Below are positions 24,447-33,717 of a DNA stretch of 64,000 nt, one piece after another. Location: the NCBI GenBank assembly GCA_002711995.1, contig PASN01000013.1, forward strand, positions 124,001 to 188,000, given 5' to 3'. The DNA comes from Halobacteriovoraceae bacterium. GTDB taxonomy: Bacteria > Bdellovibrionota > Bacteriovoracia > Bacteriovoracales > Bacteriovoracaceae. A program made the translations under genes and the position numbers. A model generated the notes under the pieces. The model was not told the origin of the DNA. It saw nothing but the letters and a program-made list of their open reading frames with translations, and made no database searches. Numbering within the stretch: the first letter of the stretch is position 1; each line of letters begins with the position of its first letter.

Positions 24447-25364
24447 GTGGCCTTGAGACTGAAGCAATATCCAACTCTGGAGATTCTATTCATATTTTTG
24501 TGGAACTCTGGATTCATTGGGGCCGAATATGGACTTAGTAGATCAGGTCCATTCACTCTTTTATTTTGGCGATATGGCCTTCTAAGCGTTCTTCTTGGTT
24601 TGTGGCTTATGAAAATCGGAAGGATGAACTGGCCTGGTGGCAAGTACGTTTGGCGGATGGGAGTTGTTGGGGGTCTTGCACATGGCGTGTGGCTAAGCTG
24701 TGCTCTCATCGCCTTGCAATTGAAAGTTCCCGCAGGCATTGTTGCTTTGATTACGGCATTGCAACCACTACTAACAGGTGCTGTCTCAGGTATTGCCCTT
24801 AGAGAAAGAGCAAGTGCCAGACAATGGATTGGTCTAGTTTTGGGATTCATTGGAGTTGCCGTTGCAGTGGAAGCAAGACTTGTGCATGATGGAGAAGCTC
24901 CAACTTGGGCATACATTCTACCTTTTATATCAGCAGCGAGCATGACCATCGCCAGCGTTCTTCAACGATTATGGGGAAGAGGGACACTCCTCGTCTCGCT
25001 TGATGTTTCATTGTTCTTTCAATCTGTTTTTACGGTTGTTGCTTTATTTGTTCCTGCGTTCTGGATTGAAGGGCTAAATACTTCATGGGACTTTCCCTAC
25101 ATAAGCACATTAATCTGGTTGGAGCTTGGTGTTTCCTTGGGTGCGTATTGGACAATGTGGAAACTCCTGTCAAAAAAGGAGGCCGCTGTTGTTTCAAGTC
25201 TCTTCTACCTAAGTCCTCCTGTGACGATGTTTATGGCGTGGCTTACCTTTGGAGATGTTCTTTTGGTCTCAGACTTTTTAGGTTTGGCCATTACTGGTGT
25301 GGGGCTCATTTTTGTGTATGGCGTTGAACCAAGGCTGAGCTTATCAAAAGTGACCCAGAAATAA
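24447..25364 (+). CDS. EamA/DMT-family inner-membrane transporter
   Basis: The 305-residue protein has about ten hydrophobic segments and two tandem EamA repeats: NSGFIGAEYGLSRSGPFT near the start, ALQPLLTGAVSG with the loop after the first repeat, and SPPVTMFMAWLTFGD in the second. Members of the drug/metabolite superfamily move small metabolites such as amino acids or toxic compounds out of the cell. The start is GTG 24447, preceded by a weak site (GATTGAG). The substrate is unknown. It stands alone upstream of the XRE operator. Confidence 0.85.
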   Translation: MALRLKQYPTLEILFIFLWNSGFIGAEYGLSRSGPFTLLFWRYGLLSVLLGLWLMKIGRMNWPGGKYVWRMGVVGGLAHGVWLSCALIALQLKVPAGIVALITALQPLLTGAVSGIALRERASARQWIGLVLGFIGVAVAVEARLVHDGEAPTWAYILPFISAASMTIASVLQRLWGRGTLLVSLDVSLFFQSVFTVVALFVPAFWIEGLNTSWDFPYISTLIWLELGVSLGAYWTMWKLLSKKEAAVVSSLFYLSPPVTMFMAWLTFGDVLLVSDFLGLAITGVGLIFVYGVEPRLSLSKVTQK

Positions 25365-25405
25365 GTATCACTATCTATTTGATTTTATACGAAAAAAAAT
25401 GTTTT

Positions 25406-25449
25406 TGTAAAATAAACTGTACATTGAGGTTTGTGTAGTTTATTTTACA
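25406..25449. promoter_or_regulatory. Perfect 13-bp inverted repeat, probable XRE operator
   Basis: TGTAAAATAAACT (25406-25418) and AGTTTATTTTACA (25437-25449) are exact reverse complements separated by 18 bases, about 30 bases before the XRE gene. The AT-rich arms overlap the likely promoter region. Binding by the regulator encoded just downstream would give autoregulation. Confidence 0.6.
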
Positions 25450-25480
25450 TTTTGTCAGGTTTATTTCTTTAGGAGAAAGA

Positions 25481-25711
25481 ATGGGAAAGACAAAAATGAA
25501 GCTCAAAATTAGGAATAATGTTCATGTTTTAAGAGCTGAGAAAAGAATGAGTCAAGAGCAATTGGCCAGCGAAATAGAAGTTACACGAGCGACCATTAAC
25601 TCTATCGAGAAGGGAAATTACAATCCCTCACTCGAGTTGGCATTTAGAATTGCTGAGTTTTTTGAAAAGAACATAAATGAAATATTTAGTGTGGAGGGAC
25701 GCTATGAATAA
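25481..25711 (+). CDS. XRE-family helix-turn-helix regulator
   Basis: The 76-residue protein is essentially one HTH_3 domain: NVHVLRAEKRMSQEQLASEI, then EVTRATINSIEKGNYNPSLE and a short C-terminal helix. It lies behind a perfect inverted repeat, its probable operator. AGGAGAAAG precedes the ATG. The next gene, an unknown four-helix membrane protein, overlaps its 3' end. Small XRE regulators paired with a membrane protein are common in bacteria, and the regulator controls the pair. Confidence 0.92.
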   Translation: MGKTKMKLKIRNNVHVLRAEKRMSQEQLASEIEVTRATINSIEKGNYNPSLELAFRIAEFFEKNINEIFSVEGRYE

Positions 25712-26306
25712 ATTAGATAAGCTGTTATTAAAGTACATTGTTTTTGGATTTCCTTTTGTCGTTGGACTTATGATTTGGGGAGGTCTTGGAGATGCATCTG
25801 AGCTAAGTAGGTCATCTGGTGTTGTTCGCATCGTTTGGGATTGTTTAGGTTGGAACCTTATGGCCTGGATTTTAGTTTCACTTTATTTCACATCAAAGGT
25901 GGTCATTTCTAAAGGGTTTCGATCTACGACACTAAAGGCCGCAACTAAAATGCGGGAAAGGGATGAAAGAGAGGTATTGATAAATGGGAATGCCGCAAAG
26001 TTTAGCTTTCTATCCACACTGGCAATTTTATTTCTATTCTTGTTTATGTCGCTTTTTACGGTAACTGTGGGGAAGAATTCTGATGTAAATGAAGTTGTGG
26101 GGGAGAAGCGAAACTTTATTTCAATCGGCCTTAACCTCTACCCATTTGATGACAAGAGCAATAGTGTTAAGAGTGCTGATGGTGTGGAGTTGGTAAACTA
26201 CTCTGGGCTGCCTCTATCAAACTCCATGATGTTTATGTTTTTGATTTTGTGGCAAGTCGCAAGCTTTAAAATTGCCGTTAAAAGAGAAGAGTCGGTATTG
26301 GATTAG
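25704..26306 (+). CDS. Unknown membrane protein paired with XRE regulator
   Basis: About 200 residues with two helices at the N-terminus (IVFGFPFVVGLMIWGGLGD and LMAWILVSLYFTSKVVI), a charged stretch ATKMRERDEREVLINGNAA, a third helix (LAILFLFLFMSLFTVTVG) and a fourth near the end. The motif ERDEREV with a following helix is seen in small DUF2178-like membrane partners of XRE regulators. The start at 25704 has GGAGGGAC five bases upstream and overlaps the XRE stop by eight bases. The 3' end overlaps the convergent protease gene by four bases. Function unknown. Confidence 0.7.
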   Translation: MNKLDKLLLKYIVFGFPFVVGLMIWGGLGDASELSRSSGVVRIVWDCLGWNLMAWILVSLYFTSKVVISKGFRSTTLKAATKMRERDEREVLINGNAAKFSFLSTLAILFLFLFMSLFTVTVGKNSDVNEVVGEKRNFISIGLNLYPFDDKSNSVKSADGVELVNYSGLPLSNSMMFMFLILWQVASFKIAVKREESVLD

Positions 26307-27376
26307 TTTGAAGATGTTCTTGATCGAGAAGGAGGTCGGCCAGTTTGTAGGTTTGTTACCTCCTTCCCTGAATCGCGCTCTTCAACTGGCATTCCGCTTT
26401 CTGGGGCGGAATTATGTCTAAGGGCTATTAAAAGCGATTTGAGTTCTTCGACATATTTGCGATTAACTAAAATCTCGTGTTCTTCATTAAGTGAACCTTT
26501 TGGATAGTCTTCGAGGATCTTTTGATACTGCTTAATAATTTCATCTGTAACTAACTTCAACAAAGTCTCCAGAGCTTCTTTCTTTTGTCCAGAGTTAATG
26601 CCAGGTAAAAGAATGTCTTTTAAAATTTTAGAGCGAAGGGATGAGAAGGCACAGTGGTCTGTCAATGGATGGTTTTGGTCAATCTCGCTAAAGCTCCTAC
26701 AGTCTGCATGTGGAGACTCTCTTTTTGGCTTTGCACCTTTTAAAGTGTGTTGCATTACTTCAGGGTCTTCAAAGTGCAATACAGCAACTGCGTCAGCAAT
26801 AAGTTCATTGTAAGGGCGGACAAATTCCAACATAAAGTCTCTAGTGCCCTTGGTGTCCTTTTCCAATTTATCCCTTCTGTTCTCCAAGGTTAAAAGTTTA
26901 GCTAACACCCCCTTGCACTGTTTGCTCTTACATTCACCATCTTCCTGTAGTGGAGCGATTTTTCCAACACTCTTCCTTATTTTATTTTCAAGCTCTATAA
27001 ATTCCTCTGTTTCAGGAAATGCCTTGTAAAAATAATTGTGAAAAATTGTGTGGCCTAGTTCATGAACTAGAATTGCCTGCTGAGTCTTTGAATCTTTGAA
27101 TTTTGAGTCTAGCCCTATATGCACACCGGCTCCTGTATTCTCAGCTTTGACCAATTTTTCTCCATTTAAAACAAGTGATGGATTATCAATTTCAATAGGG
27201 GATAGTTTAAATACCTCGTGGGATACGCCGTCAATACTTTTAACCTGATCACAACTTAGAGGTGAGGCGTCTTTAATGAGTAAAACTTCGAAAGCTTTCG
27301 AATCTTTACAGAAATGTTCGGTCTTTGCATTAGTGGAGAATGCAAAGACCAGGATTGTTAGATGAATTAGTTTCAT
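26303..27376 (-). CDS. Secreted HELGH metallopeptidase-like protein
   Basis: The 357-residue protein has a signal (IHLTILVFAFSTNA). Residues about 100-115 hold AILVHELGHTIFHNYFYK with H-E-L-G-H. A later ELIADAVAVLHFED gives a likely glutamate ligand, as in gluzincin-type enzymes. The C-terminal 60 residues are Pro/Ser/Arg-rich and low-complexity. Its start overlaps the stop of the upstream Cys-rich gene by one base (TAATG), so the pair is translationally coupled. Target unknown; an exported protease is the simplest idea. Confidence 0.7.
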   Translation of the reverse strand: MKLIHLTILVFAFSTNAKTEHFCKDSKAFEVLLIKDASPLSCDQVKSIDGVSHEVFKLSPIEIDNPSLVLNGEKLVKAENTGAGVHIGLDSKFKDSKTQQAILVHELGHTIFHNYFYKAFPETEEFIELENKIRKSVGKIAPLQEDGECKSKQCKGVLAKLLTLENRRDKLEKDTKGTRDFMLEFVRPYNELIADAVAVLHFEDPEVMQHTLKGAKPKRESPHADCRSFSEIDQNHPLTDHCAFSSLRSKILKDILLPGINSGQKKEALETLLKLVTDEIIKQYQKILEDYPKGSLNEEHEILVNRKYVEELKSLLIALRHNSAPESGMPVEERDSGKEVTNLQTGRPPSRSRTSSN

Positions 27377-27903
27377 TAATGATTCTGAGCGCTCTTACCC
27401 TCTGACTTTTTTTGAAATCTTTTAGCGTAGGTCTCACCTGAAATTAAATCATCGTTTACTTCAGGGCTGCCACTCATTGCAATACATTCGTTTTTATTTT
27501 GATTTCCAACTTCCATGCCCTTGGCAAAGAAATGAAGTGATCTTGAAGCAGAGATACAGATGAGAGTGCAACCATTGAAAAGCTTCTGTTTGTAATCATC
27601 CTCTCCAAAAATCATATCAGTTTCGAATCTTTCCTTTTCATCAGCACACGCGTCAATGCATTTGTCTTTTGCGTGATTCACTGCTTGAACAGAGCTCGCC
27701 CCAGCATCACACTGTTCTTTTAATGCACTTTCAAAAGCACTGTTTACCTCTTTGAAGTAGGAAACGGGCGCCTCTTCTAACGCATGGCTTGAAGAGAGAA
27801 AGAACCCATAAAGATGATCCTTGCTTAGGCTTGGAGTATCACAAATAGGATTTGCTAGAACTTGAGATATAGAAAATATTGATAGTAGGACTGTAAATCT
27901 CAT
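27376..27903 (-). CDS. Secreted twin-CX3C protein coupled to the HELGH protease
   Basis: About 175 residues with signal peptide FTVLLSIFSISQVLA; the start at 27903 is fixed by AGGAGC, while a longer frame from 27933 has no site. The mature part contains CIDAC and CTLIC, spaced by 25 residues, plus three other Cys. Twin CX3C helical hairpins stabilised by disulfides are seen in small chaperones and inhibitors. One-base overlap with the protease gene suggests it is a propeptide-like partner, chaperone or inhibitor. No family recognised. Confidence 0.6.
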   Translation of the reverse strand: MRFTVLLSIFSISQVLANPICDTPSLSKDHLYGFFLSSSHALEEAPVSYFKEVNSAFESALKEQCDAGASSVQAVNHAKDKCIDACADEKERFETDMIFGEDDYKQKLFNGCTLICISASRSLHFFAKGMEVGNQNKNECIAMSGSPEVNDDLISGETYAKRFQKKSEGKSAQNH

Positions 27904-28068
27904 TAATGCTCCTGAAATTGTCGTTTCATCCATTATCGAATGAATTGACCTTAAGCTTGAGTGAAAAAGTCTACTTTTAGGCTTTTTGATTCCAAGTTAC
28001 TGAATTTACGAATAGATTCAACCCCTAATATCTTGTAAACTCGAGGCCTATGGAATAACATCCCCGCT

Positions 28069-28779
28069 ATGAGAGAAAATTGCTATACATGTATGAGGCC
28101 TAAAAGCTCATGTATGTGCCCATATGTCAGCCCTATATCAACCAAGACTAAATTTATAATTCTTATCCATCCTATGGAATTTAAGAAGATTAAGAATGGA
28201 ACAGGAGTGCTCACCAAGTTGCAACTTATAAATTCAGAGATCGTGGTTGGTTTGGATTTTACAAAATCAAAGCGTGTAAATGAAATTATCGAGGACGATG
28301 GAAAAGAATGCTACATACTGTATCCCGGTGAGGACTCAATAAATATTTCAAGGTGTGAAACCGCGGAGACATTTAGTAGTCAGAAGCAGAGGGTTGTTTT
28401 TATCCTTGATGCAACTTGGCCCTGTGCTAAAAAAATGATAAAACTTAGCAGAAACCTCCAGGCCCTTCCATTTATTAGTTTCAATAATAGTAAAAAATCA
28501 GAATTTTCAATTAAGCAACAGCCTCATGAGTTGTGCCTTAGTACTATAGAGTCAGTAAAACTTGTCCTGGATGAATTTAATAGAATAGGGCTTGAAGATG
28601 CAGTTACGGATTCCTTTTTGAGACCATTCAAAAAAATGGTCGAGTATCAAGTTGCATGCGTTCTGGATCCAAACAACAATAATCACCATAGAGTTGAAAG
28701 AAGAAAAATAAGAAAGAAAGAATTTTATAAGACGAATCCTCAAAGAGCGCTGTTCTATAGCAAAGATAATTTTGGGTGA
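28069..28779 (+). CDS. DTW-domain tRNA aminocarboxypropyltransferase
   Basis: The 236-residue protein starts NCYTCMRPKSSCMCP, the four-Cys knot of the DTW family, and has VVFILDATWPCAKKMIKLSR (the D-x-T-W motif) and RPFKKMVEYQ. DTW proteins such as TapT/YfiP transfer the aminocarboxypropyl group from SAM to tRNA uridine (acp3U47). It is a single gene with weak translation signals. The catalytic segments are intact, so activity is likely. Confidence 0.85.
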   Translation: MRENCYTCMRPKSSCMCPYVSPISTKTKFIILIHPMEFKKIKNGTGVLTKLQLINSEIVVGLDFTKSKRVNEIIEDDGKECYILYPGEDSINISRCETAETFSSQKQRVVFILDATWPCAKKMIKLSRNLQALPFISFNNSKKSEFSIKQQPHELCLSTIESVKLVLDEFNRIGLEDAVTDSFLRPFKKMVEYQVACVLDPNNNNHHRVERRKIRKKEFYKTNPQRALFYSKDNFG

Positions 28780-28884
28780 GGACCTTTTGTGCGTGTAGTT
28801 ATATTTTGGTTTTTACGGATTGAGTCATCGAAAAAATCAATATTTTTATTTGCGCATTACTTATACAAAGCTTAAGATTTTCTT

Positions 28885-29703
28885 ATGTTTAAATCTTTAA
28901 TTTTGATTCTTCTAAGTGTTTCCGTTTATTCCTCAACCAATTCGCCAAGTGGTGCAAAGGGTTTTTATAAAATAGATAAAGGATTAAGCGGTTTCGAGTT
29001 AAAATCCAAATTGAAGAGTATTTTAAAAAGAGGCCATAGAGACCGTGGCTACAATGCGTTAATTAAAGTCTATATTAAAAGCGACGCCGACTTAACCTAT
29101 GACGGCGATGGTTCCATCGTTGATATGTACAGCGAGAGGCCAAACTACTCTGACTCGTACAATTATGACAGCACACATGAAAGCTGTGGCAGTTATAGAA
29201 GAGAGTCTGACTGCTTCAACAGAGAACATATTTTTCCTCAATCGATTTTTCATAAAAGAAGTCCCATGAGATCTGACTTTTTCCATGTATACCCAAGTGA
29301 TGGTTATGTTAATGGAAAAAGAAGCAACCACCCGTTTGGGGAAGTGGACAGGCCAAGGTGGACATCTTCAAATGGTTCCAAAGTTGGTAAAAACACTTTT
29401 GGTGGTTACAGAGGAACTGTCTTTGAGCCAATCGACGAGTTTAAAGGTGATATTGCCAGATCTCTGTTTTACTTTGCAACACGCTACGAAGATCAGATTT
29501 ATAAGTGGCACCATGAAATGCTCAATGGGACAAGAGACCAAGTCTATAAAAAGTGGTTCGTAAGGCTACTGCTAAAATGGCATAGAATGGATCCTGTCAG
29601 CGAGCACGAAATAAGAAGAAATAATGCTGGCCATGAATATCAAGGAAATAGAAATCCTTTTATTGACCATCCTGAGTGGGTTGAGGCCATCTGGGGCAAC
29701 TAG
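28885..29703 (+). CDS. Secreted endonuclease I (EndA/NucM family)
   Basis: The 272-residue protein has a signal (LILILLSVSVYSS) and the endonuclease I core: DMYSERPNYSDSYN, CFNREHIFPQSIF with the metal His and Glu, DFFHVYPSDGYVNGKRSN and a late REIRRNN-like region (HEIRRNNAGHEYQ). These enzymes cut double-stranded DNA outside the cytoplasm. In a predator-like organism this would help to use prey DNA. Its stop overlaps that of the convergent histidine kinase. Confidence 0.9.
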   Translation: MFKSLILILLSVSVYSSTNSPSGAKGFYKIDKGLSGFELKSKLKSILKRGHRDRGYNALIKVYIKSDADLTYDGDGSIVDMYSERPNYSDSYNYDSTHESCGSYRRESDCFNREHIFPQSIFHKRSPMRSDFFHVYPSDGYVNGKRSNHPFGEVDRPRWTSSNGSKVGKNTFGGYRGTVFEPIDEFKGDIARSLFYFATRYEDQIYKWHHEMLNGTRDQVYKKWFVRLLLKWHRMDPVSEHEIRRNNAGHEYQGNRNPFIDHPEWVEAIWGN

Positions 29704-32363
29704 TGCAAGGCCCTTTCGACCGTATCAATTAGCTTCTCTTTATTAACTGGCTTCGCTAGGTATTTATCGTAACCACATTGTAGTGCTCTGGCCTTATCCT
29801 CCTCTTGGGCAAAGGCCGTTAAAGCTATGGCCGGTATATGTGTTCCCTGACCTTTCTCTTTGATCCTAACTTCTTTAATTAGATCATAACCATCCATTTC
29901 AGGCATCGCTATGTCACTAATAAGCACATCCGGTCTTTCTGACTTCATTTTTTTTAATGCATCTTGGGCATTGTCGGCAGTGTAGACCTTTGCCTTATGG
30001 GATCTCAATATTCTAGTGATTAGGTTTAGAGAATCCGGCTCGTCGTCCACAGCAAGAATGCTAATGTCATGGAGATCGTGCTCTTTTACCTCTTTTGGCT
30101 TCCCTGTGTCTTTCTTGGTCGCCACGGTAGCGCTTAGACTTGCGAGTGGAAAGGATAGCTTGAAAGTCGTGCCTTGGTTTTGTCCTTCACTTGTCACATC
30201 TACAGTTCCGCCGTGCAAGTCGGTAAGGTGAGAGACAATTGAAAGACCAAGTCCCAAACCACCCATGGACCTTGTGGAGGACATCTCTTCTTGTCTGAAC
30301 TTTTCAAAAACATGAGGCAGAAACTCTGCATCGATGCCTTTTCCTGTATCAATGACTTGTATGATACAGTGCTGATCTTTAATAGAGCTTTTGATGGCTA
30401 TCTTTCCGTTTTCTGGAGTAAATTTAATTGCATTGCTAAGCAAGTTCCAAAATATTTGAACAAGCCTTGTTTTAACACCCATAATTATGCACTGATGAGG
30501 ATCATTTTGAATGATTTCAATATTCTTCTTTTTCGCCTCAAGCTCAACACTTTTTATGGCCGTCTCCACCGCGTCCATGACTTTTACTGGCCTAGGCTGA
30601 AACTTTAATTTTCCGGAAATTATCGACGAGATATCAAGAAGGTCTTCAATAATGGCGCTTTGGGCCTTGGCGCTTCGAAATATTGCTTGAATTTGTTCTC
30701 TATGATCTGGGGTGAGCTTCTCCTCAAGCATTAATTGGGAATGTCCATAGATTACGTTTAATGGTGTTCTTAGTTCATGTGAGACCGTGGCCAGGAATTC
30801 GTCCTTTAAACGGTTTGCAAGTTGCGCCTCTCGATAGAGAAGAGTGTTTTCTAGCGAGAGTGTTGCAACAGATGTCAGTTGCTTTAAAAGCTTTACAGTG
30901 TCCTGGCCAAAAACTTCGCCTTTAGAACCCTTTACCATTGTTACAATTCCGTAAAGTTTTCCTCTCATAGTTAGAGGTAAGGCGATGACTTCACCGATAG
31001 GACTATCTTCATCAGACTCGGAAATCACATAAGACTCTTTTTCCAAGACTTTTTTCTTTATACCCATCTTTTCCACTGTCTCGAGCTGACTATGTTTAGT
31101 TTCATCTGAGTAGGAATTTGGAAAGGATGCTTGAGATATCTTTTGCTCTCCCTCCTCTGAAAAGTACACAATACATCCGCAGTCAAAGTTTTCTGAATAG
31201 AAGTTTGCCAGACTTTTGAGGTTTGTCTGTGTGTCCAGTGAGCTACTTAGTATTTGGCTCTCTTTGGCAAGAAGCGCATTTGCCTGAGAGCTTTTTATTA
31301 AGTCCTTCTCGTTTTCTTCAAGTTCAATTTTTCCCTTAAGGACTCTTTTTGCCATTAAAAATATAATAGCGGAGAAAATGAGGCCAAAGCCTAGAATAAT
31401 CCAGTGCAAGTTATTTCCTATTTGTGCCTCTAATAATGGAGTGCTCTCATAGGTGAATATCAAATCCTTATTGGCAACCCTTAGTGTCTTTGTCTCGTTG
31501 TAAACTCCGATATGATCTCCATTGGAATTGTAGACATCAACCGGGGAGCCTGTGGTCTTAAGCGCTATTTTTACTGATACGAACTTAATAGTGTTGGTCT
31601 GCTCTCCAAGAATTGTGTCGAATAATTTTTGGCTGTTGAAAACCCCAAACACATAGCCATTTTTCAATAATGACCTTTGTTCATTTCTTCCAGGAACTAA
31701 AGGCGAGGAGTAGGTTGGATGAAATATGTAAAATCCCTCAGTGTCACTCCCTTCTTTAGTCATGAGATCGAATTCTCTAGTAATCGTTGAGGTTCCATCA
31801 ATAGATGCTTCCAGCATGGGAACGGCCCTTGCCTCTTCGCTAAATAGATCAAAGCCATGTAAAGGTTTTAGTATTGTGTAAAAAGGTGCTATTGACTTAA
31901 CCGGAGCGTAGACGCTTCTGTTGGCGCCTTCTGGCCAAATCTCGTAATCAGAAACTCCACTATCTCTCACTTCTGATATGAAAGATTCCAAATTTTCAGA
32001 TGAGACTATTTTTGCAATCCCCATGGCAGTCATGCCTGGGAAGTTTTCTTTGATACCAATGTTGCTTGTGTATTGATTGAATTCAGAAGGAGATATTGCC
32101 CTATTGTTCATGAACATCGCGGCAGTGCTGTTGAGAACATTTTTATAATAGTCCATTCTGTTTGCGAAAGCGCGGTGAATGGTTGCCGCGTATTCTTCAA
32201 ATGTGCTTTTGCTTCGTTCCTGCTCAACAAAGTATATATATGTGGCCACAACAATGGAGCCACCAAACAATATGCAGAATATTACGAAGGCCTTGAGAAA
32301 GGCGTTCTTTGTTTCCTTTAATGGTCCTATAAACTTTTCCAAGCTCTCTCCTGTTCTAATCAA
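29700..32363 (-). CDS. CHASE-GAF hybrid sensor histidine kinase
   Basis: The 887-residue protein has a first helix (VIFCILFGGSIVVATYIYF), a CHASE extracytoplasmic domain (EGFYIFHPTYSSPLVPG in it) to about residue 310, a second helix (LGFGLIFSAIIFLMA), and a GAF-like region to about 515. Then come HisKA with HELRTPLNVIYG, HATPase (NLLSNAIKFTPENGK, then DTGKGIDAEF and GLGLGLSI) and a C-terminal receiver with LISDIAMPEMDGYDL. It should sense an outside ligand and relay phosphate to its own receiver. No output regulator is next to it. It converges on endonuclease I with shared stop bases. Confidence 0.93.
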   Translation of the reverse strand: MIRTGESLEKFIGPLKETKNAFLKAFVIFCILFGGSIVVATYIYFVEQERSKSTFEEYAATIHRAFANRMDYYKNVLNSTAAMFMNNRAISPSEFNQYTSNIGIKENFPGMTAMGIAKIVSSENLESFISEVRDSGVSDYEIWPEGANRSVYAPVKSIAPFYTILKPLHGFDLFSEEARAVPMLEASIDGTSTITREFDLMTKEGSDTEGFYIFHPTYSSPLVPGRNEQRSLLKNGYVFGVFNSQKLFDTILGEQTNTIKFVSVKIALKTTGSPVDVYNSNGDHIGVYNETKTLRVANKDLIFTYESTPLLEAQIGNNLHWIILGFGLIFSAIIFLMAKRVLKGKIELEENEKDLIKSSQANALLAKESQILSSSLDTQTNLKSLANFYSENFDCGCIVYFSEEGEQKISQASFPNSYSDETKHSQLETVEKMGIKKKVLEKESYVISESDEDSPIGEVIALPLTMRGKLYGIVTMVKGSKGEVFGQDTVKLLKQLTSVATLSLENTLLYREAQLANRLKDEFLATVSHELRTPLNVIYGHSQLMLEEKLTPDHREQIQAIFRSAKAQSAIIEDLLDISSIISGKLKFQPRPVKVMDAVETAIKSVELEAKKKNIEIIQNDPHQCIIMGVKTRLVQIFWNLLSNAIKFTPENGKIAIKSSIKDQHCIIQVIDTGKGIDAEFLPHVFEKFRQEEMSSTRSMGGLGLGLSIVSHLTDLHGGTVDVTSEGQNQGTTFKLSFPLASLSATVATKKDTGKPKEVKEHDLHDISILAVDDEPDSLNLITRILRSHKAKVYTADNAQDALKKMKSERPDVLISDIAMPEMDGYDLIKEVRIKEKGQGTHIPAIALTAFAQEEDKARALQCGYDKYLAKPVNKEKLIDTVERALH

Positions 32364-32487
32364 ATGGTAGCAACTATTGAGCGGTTAGGAGATTGAACAA
32401 AGCATTGATTCAGTTCTGCCCAAGTAGTGTCAAGGCCAAATGTGGGGAATTCGAAAGCTAAGGCGCTAAAATGGCAAAGAGGTAGAT

Positions 32488-33717
32488 ATGAAAGTTATAG
32501 TTGTGGGGGCCGGTTTTGGCGGAATAAATGCCGCCAAAACTTTGTCTAAAGATAAAAACATTCAAGTCGTTGTGATTGATAAAAGAAACTATCATCTATT
32601 TCAGCCTTTTTTATACCAAGTTGCCACAGCAGGTCTTTCTCCTGCGGATATAAGTGTACCAATTAGAGCATTCTTCAGAGGTCAAAAAAATGTTGAAGTG
32701 ATCATGGCCGAGGTGCAAGGAATAGATCAAGATAAGAAGCTTCTAAAGCTTTCCAACAACAGAACTTTAGACTATGACAAGGTAGTAATTGCCGCAGGCG
32801 CAAAGAACCATATTTTTAATCAAGATTGGGCTCCCTATGTCCATGGATTAAAGTCCATTCAAGATGCTCTCTCTTTAAGAAAAAAGATCTTAATGTCTTT
32901 TGAGCTCGCTGAGGTGGAAGAAGATCCTGTTAAAAGAAAGGCCTACACTACCTTTGCGATTATTGGAGGAGGACCTACGGGGGTTGAGCTAGCAGGGGCA
33001 ATTGCGGAGCTTGCGAGGTTTACCCTTAGCGAGGACTTTAGAAATATTGACCCAAGCGACACCAGGGTTATTTTGATTGAGGCGACCAATAGGGTCTTGT
33101 CCACCTTTGATCCTGGCCTTTCAAAAAAAGCTAAACGGGCACTGGAGAAGTTAGGCGTATCTGTGTGGCTTGAGAACAAGGTGAGCAACATATGCGAGGG
33201 CAAGGTGGAACTTGGGAGCGATGTAATCAATGCCAACACAATAATATGGGCTGCGGGAGTAGTCTCAACTGACTTGGCCAAAGAAATGGAAGGGGATGTG
33301 GGGGCCAAGTTAAAAAGAGGAAATCGGCTTCTTGTGAATGAACATCTCCAAGTTGTGGGATGCGATGATATTTACGCCCTAGGCGACATCTCTTACTTTG
33401 AGAATGAAGAACTTCCAGGTATTGCCCCTGTCGCCATTCAGCAAGGAAAGTACATAGGAAAATCAATAAGAAGGCTGGAGAAGGGCAAGGATATAAAGCC
33501 TTTCTCTTATAAAGACAAAGGCCATATGGCCACTATTGGTAGAAGTAAGGCGATTGCTCAAATTGGAAAACTTCGTTTCGGTGGAACAATCGCCTGGTAC
33601 ATGTGGGTTTTTATTCACATCTACTTTCTTATTGGGTTCAGAAACAGGGTTTCTGTCTTTCTCCAATGGCTTTGGTCTTATCTTACCTACAAGCGGGGAG
33701 CAAGGATCATCAATTAA
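32488..33717 (+). CDS. ndh: Type II NADH:quinone dehydrogenase
   Basis: The 409-residue enzyme oxidises NADH and reduces quinone without pumping. It shows FAD-binding VVGAGFGGINAA, NAD-binding IIGGGPTGVELAG, and VGCDDIYALGDI, the second FAD motif. The C-terminal part with AWYMWVFIHIYFLIG is the membrane anchor of Ndh enzymes. It has a GAGGTAGAT site and converges with the M1-like peptidase, sharing four bases. Length is normal. Confidence 0.93.
   Translation: MKVIVVGAGFGGINAAKTLSKDKNIQVVVIDKRNYHLFQPFLYQVATAGLSPADISVPIRAFFRGQKNVEVIMAEVQGIDQDKKLLKLSNNRTLDYDKVVIAAGAKNHIFNQDWAPYVHGLKSIQDALSLRKKILMSFELAEVEEDPVKRKAYTTFAIIGGGPTGVELAGAIAELARFTLSEDFRNIDPSDTRVILIEATNRVLSTFDPGLSKKAKRALEKLGVSVWLENKVSNICEGKVELGSDVINANTIIWAAGVVSTDLAKEMEGDVGAKLKRGNRLLVNEHLQVVGCDDIYALGDISYFENEELPGIAPVAIQQGKYIGKSIRRLEKGKDIKPFSYKDKGHMATIGRSKAIAQIGKLRFGGTIAWYMWVFIHIYFLIGFRNRVSVFLQWLWSYLTYKRGARIIN

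Noticed and set aside
24425-24949. 174-residue reverse-strand frame opposite the EamA gene
   Set aside because: It has no family pattern or ribosome site, and the forward frame encodes a clear multi-helix transporter.
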